DNA of 64,000 nt from assembly GCF_030730905.1 (NCBI RefSeq), contig NZ_JAVAMP010000001.1, forward strand, positions 434,001-498,000. The letters are read 5' to 3'. Shown here piece after piece: positions 54,346 to 63,851 of this stretch (positions within the stretch are counted from its first letter, which is position 1; every line of letters starts with the position of its first letter). Source of the DNA: Chengkuizengella axinellae (GTDB lineage: Bacteria > Bacillota > Bacilli > Paenibacillales > KCTC-33759). The position numbers and the translations under genes were made by a program. A model generated the notes under the pieces. The model did not search any database, had not been told where the DNA came from, and saw only the letters and a list, made by a program, of their open reading frames with translations.

Positions 54346-54933
54346 TTGAAACGAATAACAAAGATTCTTCAGTGCATCTTGATATTTCTCTTTTCTATAT
54401 TTATTTATATACCTTCTACTTCACATGCTTGTTATTGTATAGGTCCAGATTTTGATGAAGCACTTGCACAATCTGAGATTATTTTCACTGGGAAAATTGT
54501 TGAAGTTCAACATCCAAGAGAGGATGCAAAAGAGTTTGGAACACCCGTTTTGTTTGAGGTGACACAAGCATTTAAAGGAATAGAAACATCCCAAATCATT
54601 ATGAATATATTTACAACAAGTGATTGTGCTTATCATCCTCCAATAATAGGAAGTGAGCATTTGATTTATACAAGTTTAAATGAAGAAGGGAATTATTTCG
54701 TGTATGAATGTACACGTGCATTTAGGTTGGATTCTGCAGAGTTTGTTCTAGCTCAAGAGGATTTAAAGAAGTTGGGTGAAGGTTATCAACCAACTGAAAT
54801 CATTGATTTAACGCAAACTAAGGATAAAGATAGTGAAGAAAAAGACTTTAACTATAGTTATATTTTAGCATCTAGTGTGATTATCGTTATATTATTTTTA
54901 TTATTTAAAAGGCTAGGAAAAAAACAAAGTTAA
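54346..54933 (+). CDS. Secreted, membrane-anchored NTR/TIMP-like protein
   Basis: The 195-residue protein has a signal peptide (LQCILIFLFSIFIYIPSTSH) that ends just before CYCIGPDFDEALAQSEIIFTG in two pieces, the C-x-C start and strand layout of tissue-inhibitor-of-metalloproteinase/netrin-like (NTR) domains as annotated in many Bacilli. Further Cys residues in TTSDCAYHP and VYECTRAF could pair with the first two. A C-terminal helix (YILASSVIIVILFLLF) and Lys/Arg tail anchor it in the membrane. The function in bacteria is unknown. The start is TTG 54346 after GGAGGAG. Confidence 0.8.
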   Translation: MKRITKILQCILIFLFSIFIYIPSTSHACYCIGPDFDEALAQSEIIFTGKIVEVQHPREDAKEFGTPVLFEVTQAFKGIETSQIIMNIFTTSDCAYHPPIIGSEHLIYTSLNEEGNYFVYECTRAFRLDSAEFVLAQEDLKKLGEGYQPTEIIDLTQTKDKDSEEKDFNYSYILASSVIIVILFLLFKRLGKKQS

Positions 54934-54959
54934 ACCTATGAGATGAATGAACCCCAATA

Positions 54960-54993
54960 ATAAGGCTCCTATGTTGGTTAAGCTGACTTGCAT
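54960..54993 (+). terminator. Terminator after the NTR/TIMP-like gene
   Basis: GGCTCCTATG and CATAGGAGTT pair around a 16-base middle that can itself form a few pairs; TTGTTC follows. Moderate strength. Confidence 0.55.
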
Positions 54994-55125
54994 AGGAGTT
55001 TGTTCGTGCCAAATGAAAGAAGAAGCTTCTCCTAATTATGGTTTGATCGAAAAGAAAGAAGTAAATAATAAGAACAAGAAAAAAATCTGACAAGATTTGA
55101 TTAAACCAATTTAGGAGCGTATAAG

Positions 55126-56898
55126 GTGGATAAAAGAAGGATTTTAATTACATTACTCATTTTCACTCTAATTATTGGTATTTTAGATTTTAGATTGTTT
55201 TGGATCCAAGTGATTGAAACAAAAAGTTTTTCAAATAAGGATATCAACCTAATTGAACGTTCTGTAAGTCAAAGAGAATCTGGTGTTGTATTGTCTTTAG
55301 GAAGAGGACAATTTTATGATCGAAATGGTGAGCCATTGACTGGAAGAAAAGTCAACGTACTAGCTGTTTTTCCAAACGACAGTCATTTCCAGGGAAATGA
55401 TAAAAAAATAAATACACTTTCTGATATTTTAGGTGTTACAGTTCAAGAATGGACTGATTATTTCAACAGTATGAAAGAACCTGAAATTTGGAGTAAATCA
55501 ACAGCTTCAACTCCATATATATTGTCAAATAAACAGGTGGAAAATATTAATGAACTGAATTTACCAGGCATTCAAGCAGTAGAATATGAATTAAGATATC
55601 CGGAACCTTATCTCGCAAGTCATTTGATTGGTTTTATTGGTGAAAATCCAAGTCGAATACAGCAACTCTATCCATCAGAAATAGAAAATGGTGAAATGAC
55701 ATTAAAGACACAGATAGGTGCTAGTGGATTGGAAAAAACATTGGATTTTCACATCCAAAGTGTAGAAGATATTTCACTTTCATTTTTTACGGATGGCAAA
55801 AGCAAGGCGATTTCTGGTTTGGATTTGAGACTTGTTCAATCTAACAATCCATTTTATCCTTTGAAAGTCAATACAACTATACATAAGGACATCCAACAAA
55901 ATGTGGAGCGCATTTTAGATGCTCATACTACAGAAAAAAGTGCAGTCGTTGTTTTAGACTCTATTAATGCAGATGTGTTAGCCATGGTGAGTCGACCAAA
56001 TTATGATCCTTATGATGTATCTATGTCAATAGGTGATTGGAGCAATCTAACTCTGAAGGCGCATACACCTGGTTCCATATTTAAAACCATTGTTGCAGCC
56101 GCCGCACTTGAAAATAATATCGTACACCCCAAAGAAGAGTTTGAATGCAATGGACATTTAGGGAAATACGGATTTACATGCTGGAGAAAGGAGGGACATG
56201 GAACAATTACTTTTGAAGAAGCTTTTGCCCAATCCTGCAATATTACTTTTGCAAAAGTAATGGAACGAATGAGTGCGGATGTGTTAGAAGAGACATTCAA
56301 GAAACTTGGTGGATTACAGAAAAATGGCTGGTATCAATCACTAGACGATCATGTGTTTACTCAGTTTGATCATGAAGAGGTTGGACTTATTTTTTCTAAT
56401 CATACACTTAAAAATGATGATGGTGTGAAAGCTCAAACGTCAATAGGTCAAAGAGATGTACGGATGACCCCGCTGCAAGCTGCTAACTTAATTGTTACTA
56501 TCTTAAATCAAGGTGTAATTAAACAACCTAGGGTTGTTAAAGAAATCCGTTATCAGAATGATTCCTTTAAACAAGCGTTTGAAGCACAGAATTTAAATTC
56601 AGATGAATATAAAATATCGATGGATACTTCTTATAAATTAATGCAATGGATGGAAAAAGTCGTACTAGATGGAACTGGAAAGAGTTTAATCAATAACACG
56701 TGGAAATTAGCTGGGAAATCTGGGACAGCTGAAGTTGTTGTAGACGGTTTAGACGGGGAGAACCAATGGTTTATAGGTTATGGTCCAGTAGAGAATCCTA
56801 AATATGCGATAGCTGTGTTTGTTCAGAATCCTTATGAGGGAGGACAGCATAAAGCTACAAAAATTTTCGGAGAGATAATGGAATGGTTGGCAAAGTGA
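55126..56898 (+). CDS. pbpI: Class B penicillin-binding protein (PbpI/PBP4b-like transpeptidase)
   Basis: The 590-residue protein has an N-terminal anchor (ILITLLIFTLIIGILDFRLF), a dimerisation domain with GRGQFYDRNGEPLTG, and the transpeptidase domain. The SxxK active site is in TPGSIFKTIVAA (Ser ~317), the SxN motif is in AQSCNITFAK and KSGTAEVVV (Lys ~531) is the KTG-type motif. It cross-links peptidoglycan on the outer face of the membrane. The length and sequence resemble B. subtilis PbpI (YrrR), which is expressed during sporulation. The start is GTG 55126 with TTTAGGAG upstream. The symbol is my best match, not certain. Confidence 0.88.
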   Translation: MDKRRILITLLIFTLIIGILDFRLFWIQVIETKSFSNKDINLIERSVSQRESGVVLSLGRGQFYDRNGEPLTGRKVNVLAVFPNDSHFQGNDKKINTLSDILGVTVQEWTDYFNSMKEPEIWSKSTASTPYILSNKQVENINELNLPGIQAVEYELRYPEPYLASHLIGFIGENPSRIQQLYPSEIENGEMTLKTQIGASGLEKTLDFHIQSVEDISLSFFTDGKSKAISGLDLRLVQSNNPFYPLKVNTTIHKDIQQNVERILDAHTTEKSAVVVLDSINADVLAMVSRPNYDPYDVSMSIGDWSNLTLKAHTPGSIFKTIVAAAALENNIVHPKEEFECNGHLGKYGFTCWRKEGHGTITFEEAFAQSCNITFAKVMERMSADVLEETFKKLGGLQKNGWYQSLDDHVFTQFDHEEVGLIFSNHTLKNDDGVKAQTSIGQRDVRMTPLQAANLIVTILNQGVIKQPRVVKEIRYQNDSFKQAFEAQNLNSDEYKISMDTSYKLMQWMEKVVLDGTGKSLINNTWKLAGKSGTAEVVVDGLDGENQWFIGYGPVENPKYAIAVFVQNPYEGGQHKATKIFGEIMEWLAK

Positions 56899-56929
56899 AG
56901 TTGGTTGGAAATCCAGCTATTCTTTTTTA
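56899..56929 (+). terminator. Terminator after the PBP gene
   Basis: AGTTGG and CCAGCT pair (one wobble) around TTGGAAAT, followed by ATTCTTTTTT. A short hairpin with a good T run. Confidence 0.55.
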
Positions 56930-56992
56930 AAGGAATGAATGAAAGAGTTTATAAATTCAATGTTCAAAAATAACAGCTGGAGCTATGGTTAA

Positions 56993-58603
56993 TTAAATAG
57001 TATCTTCTACAATGGAAATATACTCTTTAATGTCTTTAAAAATCAAATGGATTGATTGCTGCCAAAATTCTGGGTTCTCAATATCAATATGAAAGTGTTC
57101 TTGTAATAACTCTTTGACAGGTTTTTTTCCAGTTTCACTTAAAAATATTTTGAATTTAGGTTTAAAATCGTTTCCATTCTCCTTAGCAATAACAGATAAA
57201 CCCAAACTTAGCAAATACCCAAAGGTATAGGGATAATTGTAAAAAGGGATGTTTGGTTCATAAAAATGTCCGTATTTTATCCATATTGAAGGCTGGTATT
57301 GATCTAAGCTATCTCCAAACGCTTTCTTTTGAGACTGGATTGATAATAACTCTATATCAGCAGCTTTTAATGCTCCATTCTTACTTTTTTCATAGAAAAG
57401 TTGTTCAAACATAAACGCTCCACGTACAGCCATCAAGTAATTGATGCTATTTTGCAATTTATAGTTTAGCAAAGATTTTTTTGCGCTTTGATCACTTGAT
57501 TCAATTAAATGATCTAGAAATATGATTTCAAAAAAAATGGATGAGCACTCAGCGATACTCATTGGAAGATGATCGTCAAGAAAAGTGAGGGCGGATTTAT
57601 CTTTCATTTGTTTAAAATGCCATGCATGTCCCAACTCATGTGCTAATATTCTTGCACTCTTTACTGTACCATTGAAATTTAATGAGATTCGAGACTCCCC
57701 ATCTTGAATGAAGGGTACACAAAATCCTCCTTGAGGCTTATCCCTTCTAGGTTCTGCATCAACCCAATCATCTTTGATGGCTTTAAGTACAAATTGTGCC
57801 ATTTCTACATCTACTTTTTCTAATGAATAGTATATCTTTTCTACTGCTTTTGAAAATGAAATTTCGGTTTGATCTTTTTGATTTTCGTTCATGAATTGAT
57901 CCCAAGAATGTATGTTTTCCTCTTTCTTTTTAAAATCTAAAAGAAGAGTTAGATTTGCAAGATTCTTTTCAATGACTCCCCACATAGTCTGAAGCGTTTT
58001 ATGTGAGATGCCATTTAGTTCTAGAGACTCTGATAAAATGCTTGATTTATTCGTATTTTGATTTTGTACTAACCTTAATCTTGCAACATGATTTAGAACT
58101 GTGGCAAATAGATCTTTTTCCTCTTCAGTTAATTTCTGATCCCCATCATTCATATTCATTTTTAATTTTTTTTTCAGCTGAATATACATTTGGTTCCAAT
58201 GGGATAATTCGTTTTTGGTAAAGTTAATTATTTTTTCTTCAATTTCATTATTAGTTGCAGTGTCTAAATCAGTAATAAAGGGTTTTACTAAAGAACGGAA
58301 ATCACTTTTGATTGAAGAGATTTCGTTATGTAATAAAGTTAGTTTAGTTTGGTCTGTTGCTTCGGATTGTAGACAATAACAATAATAATATGCTTTTTCT
58401 AGTCTGCTTCTCATATCGGATAACGATTGCAAGGTTTGTTCATCTATAAATTGTTCTGAGTTTAATTTGAACGTTTTTTTATTTTTTAGTTGACTTAACA
58501 TTTTTTTTAGTTCACTGAGCTCCATTGATAACGCCTGAACTGATTCGTTTGGATATAACCTTTTTAAATTCCATCTAGTTGGCTTTTGAAAAGATAGTTT
58601 CAT
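56993..58603 (-). CDS. M3-family zinc metallopeptidase (oligoendopeptidase-like)
   Basis: This 536-residue protein carries the M3 zinc motif HELGHAWHF (about residues 325-333, H-E-x-x-H) and the downstream metal Glu in SIAECSSIFFEI. YQPSIWIKYGHFYEPNIPFY with NYPYTFGYLLSLGL is the typical C-terminal substrate-binding region. It is shorter than PepF (about 600) and belongs to the PepF-like/M3 group. It is cytoplasmic and cleaves oligopeptides. GGAGGCATT precedes the start. Confidence 0.9.
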   Translation of the reverse strand: MKLSFQKPTRWNLKRLYPNESVQALSMELSELKKMLSQLKNKKTFKLNSEQFIDEQTLQSLSDMRSRLEKAYYYCYCLQSEATDQTKLTLLHNEISSIKSDFRSLVKPFITDLDTATNNEIEEKIINFTKNELSHWNQMYIQLKKKLKMNMNDGDQKLTEEEKDLFATVLNHVARLRLVQNQNTNKSSILSESLELNGISHKTLQTMWGVIEKNLANLTLLLDFKKKEENIHSWDQFMNENQKDQTEISFSKAVEKIYYSLEKVDVEMAQFVLKAIKDDWVDAEPRRDKPQGGFCVPFIQDGESRISLNFNGTVKSARILAHELGHAWHFKQMKDKSALTFLDDHLPMSIAECSSIFFEIIFLDHLIESSDQSAKKSLLNYKLQNSINYLMAVRGAFMFEQLFYEKSKNGALKAADIELLSIQSQKKAFGDSLDQYQPSIWIKYGHFYEPNIPFYNYPYTFGYLLSLGLSVIAKENGNDFKPKFKIFLSETGKKPVKELLQEHFHIDIENPEFWQQSIHLIFKDIKEYISIVEDTI

Positions 58604-58777
58604 TATAGAATGCCTCCATTTTTATATTTGTTCAATTTATTTTGAACAAAATTATAGTTTTATAATATTTGAATTATTAGGAGTTGTAAATGGTTTTATG
58701 AAAATTTGTTGTTCTTCATATTTTTAATTTGATATGATGTGTTTAATATAAGGTAGTGTTCAGGTAGGAGGATATGA

Positions 58778-59677
58778 ATGTCATATGTTGTGAGTTTAGA
58801 AAATTCAACTGTTTATGAATTGCTTTTAAGTCTTCTTTTATATAAAAGAAGAAAAAATTTAAAATATTTGTATAAAGGATCGGACTGGGTTGAAAAAGTA
58901 AATGAAAAAATGTCTGACTCTTTTAAAAATAAACTTGATGGATGGGAGGATTTATCTTTTGGAGAAGTGGTGTGTTTATTTATCGAAAAATGTCCCCACA
59001 AACAAGATGTAGATTCTTTTTTAGAATGGTTTGAAAATTTACCTTTGGCTGCATCGTATGAATTGCTCACACCACATTTAAGAAAAGAAGATTCGCATCT
59101 ATTGCTTGATTTAGAAAATCAAAAGAAGTTATACAGTTATTTACTTACAGAGTGGAATCGTCAATATTTTAAATTTGAGGATGTAGGGCGGACGATGACC
59201 AATGAACGTAACAGATATGAGAAGAAAATGGGGAAGGTTTCTTCTGAGCAGCTGGTAGAGGATTTTGCTACAGGTCTGAAAGTAGAAATCCCATCTATTA
59301 ATCATGTTGTACTCGTTCCATCAATACATTTTCAGCCACTTCATACTTTTAGTGTTTTTAAAGAAAAAATGTTTGTATGGTACCCTGTACAAAATGAAGA
59401 GTCTAGAGATAAAGTATATTCCATTTCTAAAGCTTTATCTGATGAGAAACGTTTGGATATACTGCAATTACTTTCCCAAGACAAGCATAAATTTACCGAT
59501 ATTTTAAAAGAAGTTGGAGGGACAAAAGGAAATCTTCATCATCATATTATGATATTAAGGTCTGCAAACCTTATTCGTGTTCATCTAACAAATCAAAATC
59601 AGTTTTATTTAAGTACAAGGAGAGGGTTTGTTTCTGAGCTGAACACAAAACTGAAGGGGTTGATTAACATTATTTAA
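58778..59677 (+). CDS. ArsR-type transcriptional regulator with large N-terminal domain
   Basis: This 299-residue protein has an ArsR/SmtB winged helix at its C-terminus (ISKALSDEKRLDILQLLSQD, FTDILKEVGGTKGNLHHHIM). The first ~215 residues form a mostly helical domain of unknown role. ArsR proteins are normally about 100 residues long, so the extra domain probably senses the signal. No metal-binding Cys/His cluster is obvious. GTAGGAGG precedes the ATG. It is divergent from the M3 peptidase gene, which may be its target (inference). Confidence 0.8.
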   Translation: MSYVVSLENSTVYELLLSLLLYKRRKNLKYLYKGSDWVEKVNEKMSDSFKNKLDGWEDLSFGEVVCLFIEKCPHKQDVDSFLEWFENLPLAASYELLTPHLRKEDSHLLLDLENQKKLYSYLLTEWNRQYFKFEDVGRTMTNERNRYEKKMGKVSSEQLVEDFATGLKVEIPSINHVVLVPSIHFQPLHTFSVFKEKMFVWYPVQNEESRDKVYSISKALSDEKRLDILQLLSQDKHKFTDILKEVGGTKGNLHHHIMILRSANLIRVHLTNQNQFYLSTRRGFVSELNTKLKGLINII

Positions 59678-59679
59678 AT

Positions 59680-59712
59680 CTAAAGGAAAATGAAGGTCTT
59701 ATTTTCCTTTAG
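59680..59712. terminator. Hairpin between convergent ArsR and rhodanese genes
   Basis: CTAAAGGAAAAT and ATTTTCCTTTAG form a perfect 12-bp stem around GAAGGTCTT. There is no long T run after it in the plus direction. Confidence 0.55.
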
Positions 59713-59863
59713 ATCGGCTTTGAATAAAAATAGAGGAAAATAGAGCTTTGTTTCAATACTTAGATAAGTATTTACCAAAATTCACATGAACAAGGCTAAA
59801 AAATTCCCTCTATTTTTGAAAGTGATGATGATCATGCTGAAATAAAGTTATCCTCAAGTTTAA

Positions 59864-60307
59864 TTACATTTTCCAATATAAAGGTGCCTCTTTTCTTAAT
59901 GATCCCTCAACTTCACCATTTTCCTTACGCCAATATTCAAGACCACCTATTAATTCTTTCACTCTAAATCCAAGTTCTGCAAATTTAGCCGCAGCTTTAG
60001 TAGCTCCGTTACAAGCAGGTCCCCAGCAATATGTGATCAATGTTTTTTGCTTGTCTAAAAATGGTGTTGTTTCCGTATTTATACGATTTGTCGGTAACGA
60101 GTGAGCTCCGGGTATATGGCACTCCTCATAAGATTTAGGATCACGAACGTCAATAATAGTAAATTGCTCACAGCCTTTTTTTAAATCAATTAATAGATCT
60201 GCTACATCTGTTTCAAATTCAAGTTTGCCCATGAAGTGTTGATAAGCCTTTTTAGGATCAGCTGCCTCTGTTTGTAATACTAAAGAAAATTTAGGTTTTG
60301 TTTTCAT
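59864..60307 (-). CDS. Rhodanese-domain protein
   Basis: The 147-residue single-domain protein has FTIIDVRDPKSYEECHIPGA, AHSLPTNRI and the active-site loop TYCWGPACNGATKAAAKFAE with Cys at the expected place, then GFRVKELIGGLEYW. It can transfer sulfane sulfur or reduce related substrates. The start at 60307 has GGAGGAG before it; an in-frame TTG five codons upstream overlaps that site. It is divergent from the LysR gene, a common arrangement in which the LysR controls its neighbour. Confidence 0.9.
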   Translation of the reverse strand: MKTKPKFSLVLQTEAADPKKAYQHFMGKLEFETDVADLLIDLKKGCEQFTIIDVRDPKSYEECHIPGAHSLPTNRINTETTPFLDKQKTLITYCWGPACNGATKAAAKFAELGFRVKELIGGLEYWRKENGEVEGSLRKEAPLYWKM

Positions 60308-60429
60308 TTTTTTCTCCTCCAAATGAAAGTAATTTAAGATGTTTTCATTGTATTTTATTTCCTGTACTATAGATATAGATAGTTATCGATATAAAATATC
60401 AGAGATAGTGATACGGTGGTGAGTTACAA

Positions 60430-61302
60430 GTGGAATTGTTATATTTAAAAACATTTTGTGAGGTTATAAAATGGAGGAGTTATTCTAGAACTGCAATGGA
60501 GTTGGATTATGCTCAATCTAGTGTAACCAATCATATTCAAAAGCTAGAGGAATCATATGGAAACGTCAAATTGCTAGAAAGAAAAGGGAATCAAATGGTA
60601 CCTACAATTACTGGAGAAGTGCTATATGATTATGCGAGGAAGATTATTTCCTTACATCAAGAAGCGAAGGAGAAAATCATCAAACAAGATTCTGGGATCA
60701 TAACGATTGGAATTATAGAGACATTAGCCATATATTACTTGCCAAACTTATTAGAACGATTTAAGCAGTCGTATCCCGATATTAATATTCGTATATTACC
60801 AGGCAATGAAGCTAAAATTATTCAGAAGGTAAAGGATAAAGAAATTGATTTTGGTTTTATACTTGATGTCCCTTATGAGTCAAAAGAGATAGAAACTGTT
60901 TCATTACAGAAGCAAAATATGGTCATTTTGGTGGCCGAAGATCATCCTCTATCTACTAAATCAGAGCTTACAGTACGGGAAATTGCAGACGAGAAGTTAA
61001 TTTTGACTGAGGAAGGGTGTACATATCGTGCATTTCTATTACATGAGATGAATAAATTAGGTATTACTTCTAATATTTCACTTGAATTAGGAAGTGTTGA
61101 AACAATTAAAAAGGCAGTAGGGTATCGATGGGGAATTGCCTTTTTACCTCAATTTGCTGTTGAGGAAAATATAGAAGACAAAGGATACAAAAGCATTCCT
61201 TTTTTGAACGATAATTTTAATTTTTATAGCCAGTTACTTTATAAGAAGGATAAATGGATTTCTAAGGCATCTCAAAAGTTTATAGATATTCAGAAGGTTT
61301 AA
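60430..61302 (+). CDS. LysR-family transcriptional regulator
   Basis: The 290-residue protein has an N-terminal winged helix (YLKTFCEVIKWRSYSRTAME, LDYAQSSVTNHIQKLEE) and a substrate-binding domain (IITIGIIETLAIYYLPNLLE, GWRGIAFLPQF-like RWGIAFLPQF). The start is GTG 60430 with GGTGGTGA upstream. It is divergent from the rhodanese gene with 122 bases between them, so it probably regulates that gene. The effector is unknown. Confidence 0.92.
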   Translation: MELLYLKTFCEVIKWRSYSRTAMELDYAQSSVTNHIQKLEESYGNVKLLERKGNQMVPTITGEVLYDYARKIISLHQEAKEKIIKQDSGIITIGIIETLAIYYLPNLLERFKQSYPDINIRILPGNEAKIIQKVKDKEIDFGFILDVPYESKEIETVSLQKQNMVILVAEDHPLSTKSELTVREIADEKLILTEEGCTYRAFLLHEMNKLGITSNISLELGSVETIKKAVGYRWGIAFLPQFAVEENIEDKGYKSIPFLNDNFNFYSQLLYKKDKWISKASQKFIDIQKV

Positions 61303-61439
61303 TGGAATGCATTAACGAATTATTAATTTTATATCTAAAATTAGGAACATTTTGGACGAAAAACTTGGAGTGATGTAAGAGTCTACTTTTGATGACTCAG
61401 TAGAGTGAATAGAGGATACTAAGATAGGTATGATGAAAT

Positions 61440-61640
61440 GAACAAATTATTCTAACATAGCAGATTGCTATGACAAAAATAAGTATAGACATGGTATCCC
61501 ATTAGATGAAGATTAAGAAGTTCAATAGAAAGCAACTCAGATCTAGCAAATATGAAAATTTTAGATTTAGCATGTTGATTTTCAAAAGGGATTAGCTGAA
61601 AAAATGCCATACGATATCAAATTGACTTTTGGATACTAGT
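61440..61640 (+). pseudogene. Relic of a SAM-dependent methyltransferase
   Basis: One frame reads SNIADCYDKNKYRHGIPLDE and then stops. Shortly after come DLANMKILDLAC and a stop where motif I (LDLACGTG) would continue, then KKMPYDIKLTFGY. The pieces are the N-terminal region of a class I methyltransferase, broken by several stops and a loss of everything after motif I. No start codon or Shine-Dalgarno is preserved. Confidence 0.55.
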
Positions 61641-61668
61641 TTTGTTTATTGAGAAAGGTGGAGCAGAA

Positions 61669-63618
61669 GTGAAACTATTTTTCTCCTATAGGAGGTTTTG
61701 TTCTAAAAAACAAATCATTTCAATAGTATTGATCATCATATTTTTCATTCAGTTTTCTTCCTTCTCATATGCTAATGGAATGTCGTATTATCGAGACTCT
61801 GGTCAAGCCACAGGTAATTTAGTTCCTCTAAAGGAAGAAAGAGTGAATATATTAAAGGAAGAATTACATATAGAGATGGAGCCAAAAGGTAAACGTTTTT
61901 TTGAAAATGAATATATGAATGTGAATGTGAAGGTTATATACTATCTGGAAAATCAAGCAGAAGAATCGATTGAAGTTCCAGTAGCATTTCCTCAGCAGGG
62001 AGAAACAAAAGAATGGGAAGTTTTCTTGGATCAAACCAATATTTCTCTTGAGGGTGGAATTGACTTAAAGAATCAAATAAATGAAATTATTTTTGATGGT
62101 TATAAGAATGCGAACTGGATGAATCCATGGACCAATGAAGAATATTATTATTCTATTGGTGCTGAAAGTTACTTCGAAACCTTGGAAGCCAAAAAGTTTA
62201 CACTTGAACTATCACCGGGAATACATCAATTGGATGTCCATTATACTGTACGATCTGGGATAGATGAGGAACTATCTCTAAATCCGATATATAGATTTGA
62301 TTACTTATTGTTACCAGCAGCTTATTGGAATGAATTTCAGGATCTTTCAATTAAGCTGAACTTTCCATTCTCACATCTTTTAAGAAGTAATTTTGCATTT
62401 GATCAAGTAGATCAGCATACATGGACAGCCTCATTTGACAAACTTCCAGAAGAAAATTTGCGTTTATATTTTACATCAACAGAAGGCACATTTGGAGGGT
62501 TAATTACATCACGTTCACAAGCACTTGCTTCAATCCCTATAGTGCTTTTTGCTTTTTTTATAATGATCTATTTAGGGCATAGGTTCTTGAGAACAAAACT
62601 AGCTATGGTGTTAAATATAGGAGGCAGCTTAAGTTTAGGTATATTCTTTTATTTCATCTTGCAGCGAAAACTCATTCCATATCCATTTAATGTATTGCAA
62701 ATAGGGTTGTTTTTTATATTAAATATTTTCTTATTGTTTATGGTTGTCATGAGTGTGTTGGTATACTTAAATATCATTAACATAGATAGTATAAAGCGAA
62801 AGGTGCTTTTTTCTTTTCCTTTTTTATATAAAATACGAATTTCGCAATTAAGATTAACTAGGTATGTCAAAAATAATCTGGATTCAAATCTATATACAAT
62901 TCAAAGAATGGAGGAAACGCTCCCTTTTACTTTAAAAAAACATCAGTCTCTACTAAGAAGAAAACTCGGTTCTTCAGATCCAGTATTACAGGAAAACAAA
63001 ATCGTAAACTTGAACATTTGTATAAATAGGATGGATGGGGTAGTGATTAATCCAGGAGAGACTTATTCTTTTTGGAAATTGATTGGAAGACCTACTGCTA
63101 AAAAAGGATTTGTAGAGGGGATGTTACTTTCTCAAGGGAATGTTAGCACTGGGATCGGTGGAGGCGTATGTCAATTGGCTAATTTGTTGTATTGGTTAAT
63201 TTTACATACCCCTTTAGAAGTAGTAGAGAGACATCACCACAGCTTTGATCCATTTCCTGATGACCACAGAGTTCTTCCGTTTGGCAGTGGAGCAAGTGTT
63301 TTTTACAATTATATTGATCTTAAGTTCTATAATCCTACACAGCAAAAGTTTCAAATTAAGTTGTGGTTAACAGATAAACAGCTTAAAGGTGCAGTTCATA
63401 GTGATAAGGAATGGAAATACGCCTATCATATTGAGGAAAAAAATCATAGGTTCATTCAAAAAGATGGGAAAAACTATCGCGAGAATGAAATTTGGCGAAG
63501 GATAGTAGACAAGAGAACTGGAAATACGTTAAACAAAGAGTTAATTGTTCATAACTTTTCTGAGGTGAAGTATGAATTAATCATGGACGATAGACCAATA
63601 GAAGAAAACAACATGTAA
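61669..63618 (+). CDS. Membrane protein fused to a VanW domain
   Basis: The protein has about 649 residues. It has a signal or anchor at ~14-35, a beta-rich outer domain at ~36-275 (DYLLLPAAYWNEFQDLSIKL) and three helices at ~284-366. Then a VanW domain (~385-560) has VVINPGETYSFWKLIGRPTA, GGGVCQLANLLYWLILHTPL and VERHHHSFDPFPDDHRVLPF. VanW occurs in vanB-type vancomycin-resistance clusters, where its biochemical role is unknown. With an odd number of helices after the outer domain, VanW would face the cytoplasm (inference). GTG 61669 follows AAAGGTGGA. No van ligases are nearby, so a resistance function should not be assumed. Confidence 0.85.
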   Translation: MKLFFSYRRFCSKKQIISIVLIIIFFIQFSSFSYANGMSYYRDSGQATGNLVPLKEERVNILKEELHIEMEPKGKRFFENEYMNVNVKVIYYLENQAEESIEVPVAFPQQGETKEWEVFLDQTNISLEGGIDLKNQINEIIFDGYKNANWMNPWTNEEYYYSIGAESYFETLEAKKFTLELSPGIHQLDVHYTVRSGIDEELSLNPIYRFDYLLLPAAYWNEFQDLSIKLNFPFSHLLRSNFAFDQVDQHTWTASFDKLPEENLRLYFTSTEGTFGGLITSRSQALASIPIVLFAFFIMIYLGHRFLRTKLAMVLNIGGSLSLGIFFYFILQRKLIPYPFNVLQIGLFFILNIFLLFMVVMSVLVYLNIINIDSIKRKVLFSFPFLYKIRISQLRLTRYVKNNLDSNLYTIQRMEETLPFTLKKHQSLLRRKLGSSDPVLQENKIVNLNICINRMDGVVINPGETYSFWKLIGRPTAKKGFVEGMLLSQGNVSTGIGGGVCQLANLLYWLILHTPLEVVERHHHSFDPFPDDHRVLPFGSGASVFYNYIDLKFYNPTQQKFQIKLWLTDKQLKGAVHSDKEWKYAYHIEEKNHRFIQKDGKNYRENEIWRRIVDKRTGNTLNKELIVHNFSEVKYELIMDDRPIEENNM

Positions 63619-63634
63619 AGATAAGGGGAGTTAA

Positions 63635-63841
63635 ATGACATTCATAGAAGAAATCCAAGATGGTATAAGATATGAAGTAAAACAATTTATCATAGACAAT
63701 TGGGGATCTAACACGATGGTTTCAAGAGGAAGAGTTCATAATATAGATGCACTTCCAGGGTATGTCACTTATGATGAGGATACGGGATATGATGATATTC
63801 CGATAGAACATGAAATTGAGTTTGAATATTTCATAGAATAA
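63635..63841 (+). pseudogene. GNAT acetyltransferase with in-frame central deletion
   Basis: The 68-residue frame begins like a GNAT N-terminus (FIIDNWGSNTMVSRGRVHNI followed by DALPGYV). It then joins a GNAT-like C-terminus (GYDDIPIEHEIEFEYFIE). The middle, including the acetyl-CoA loop, is absent. Unlike the relics at 11563 and 53915, the deletion kept the frame, so a short protein can be made, with AGGGGAG before the ATG. It is unlikely to be an active acetyltransferase. Confidence 0.6.
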
Positions 63842-63851
63842 GGAGTTAAAT

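Noticed and set aside
61669-63618. Vancomycin resistance locus
   Set aside because: Only a VanW domain is present; no vanH, vanX, D-Ala-D-Lac ligase or VanRS genes are nearby.
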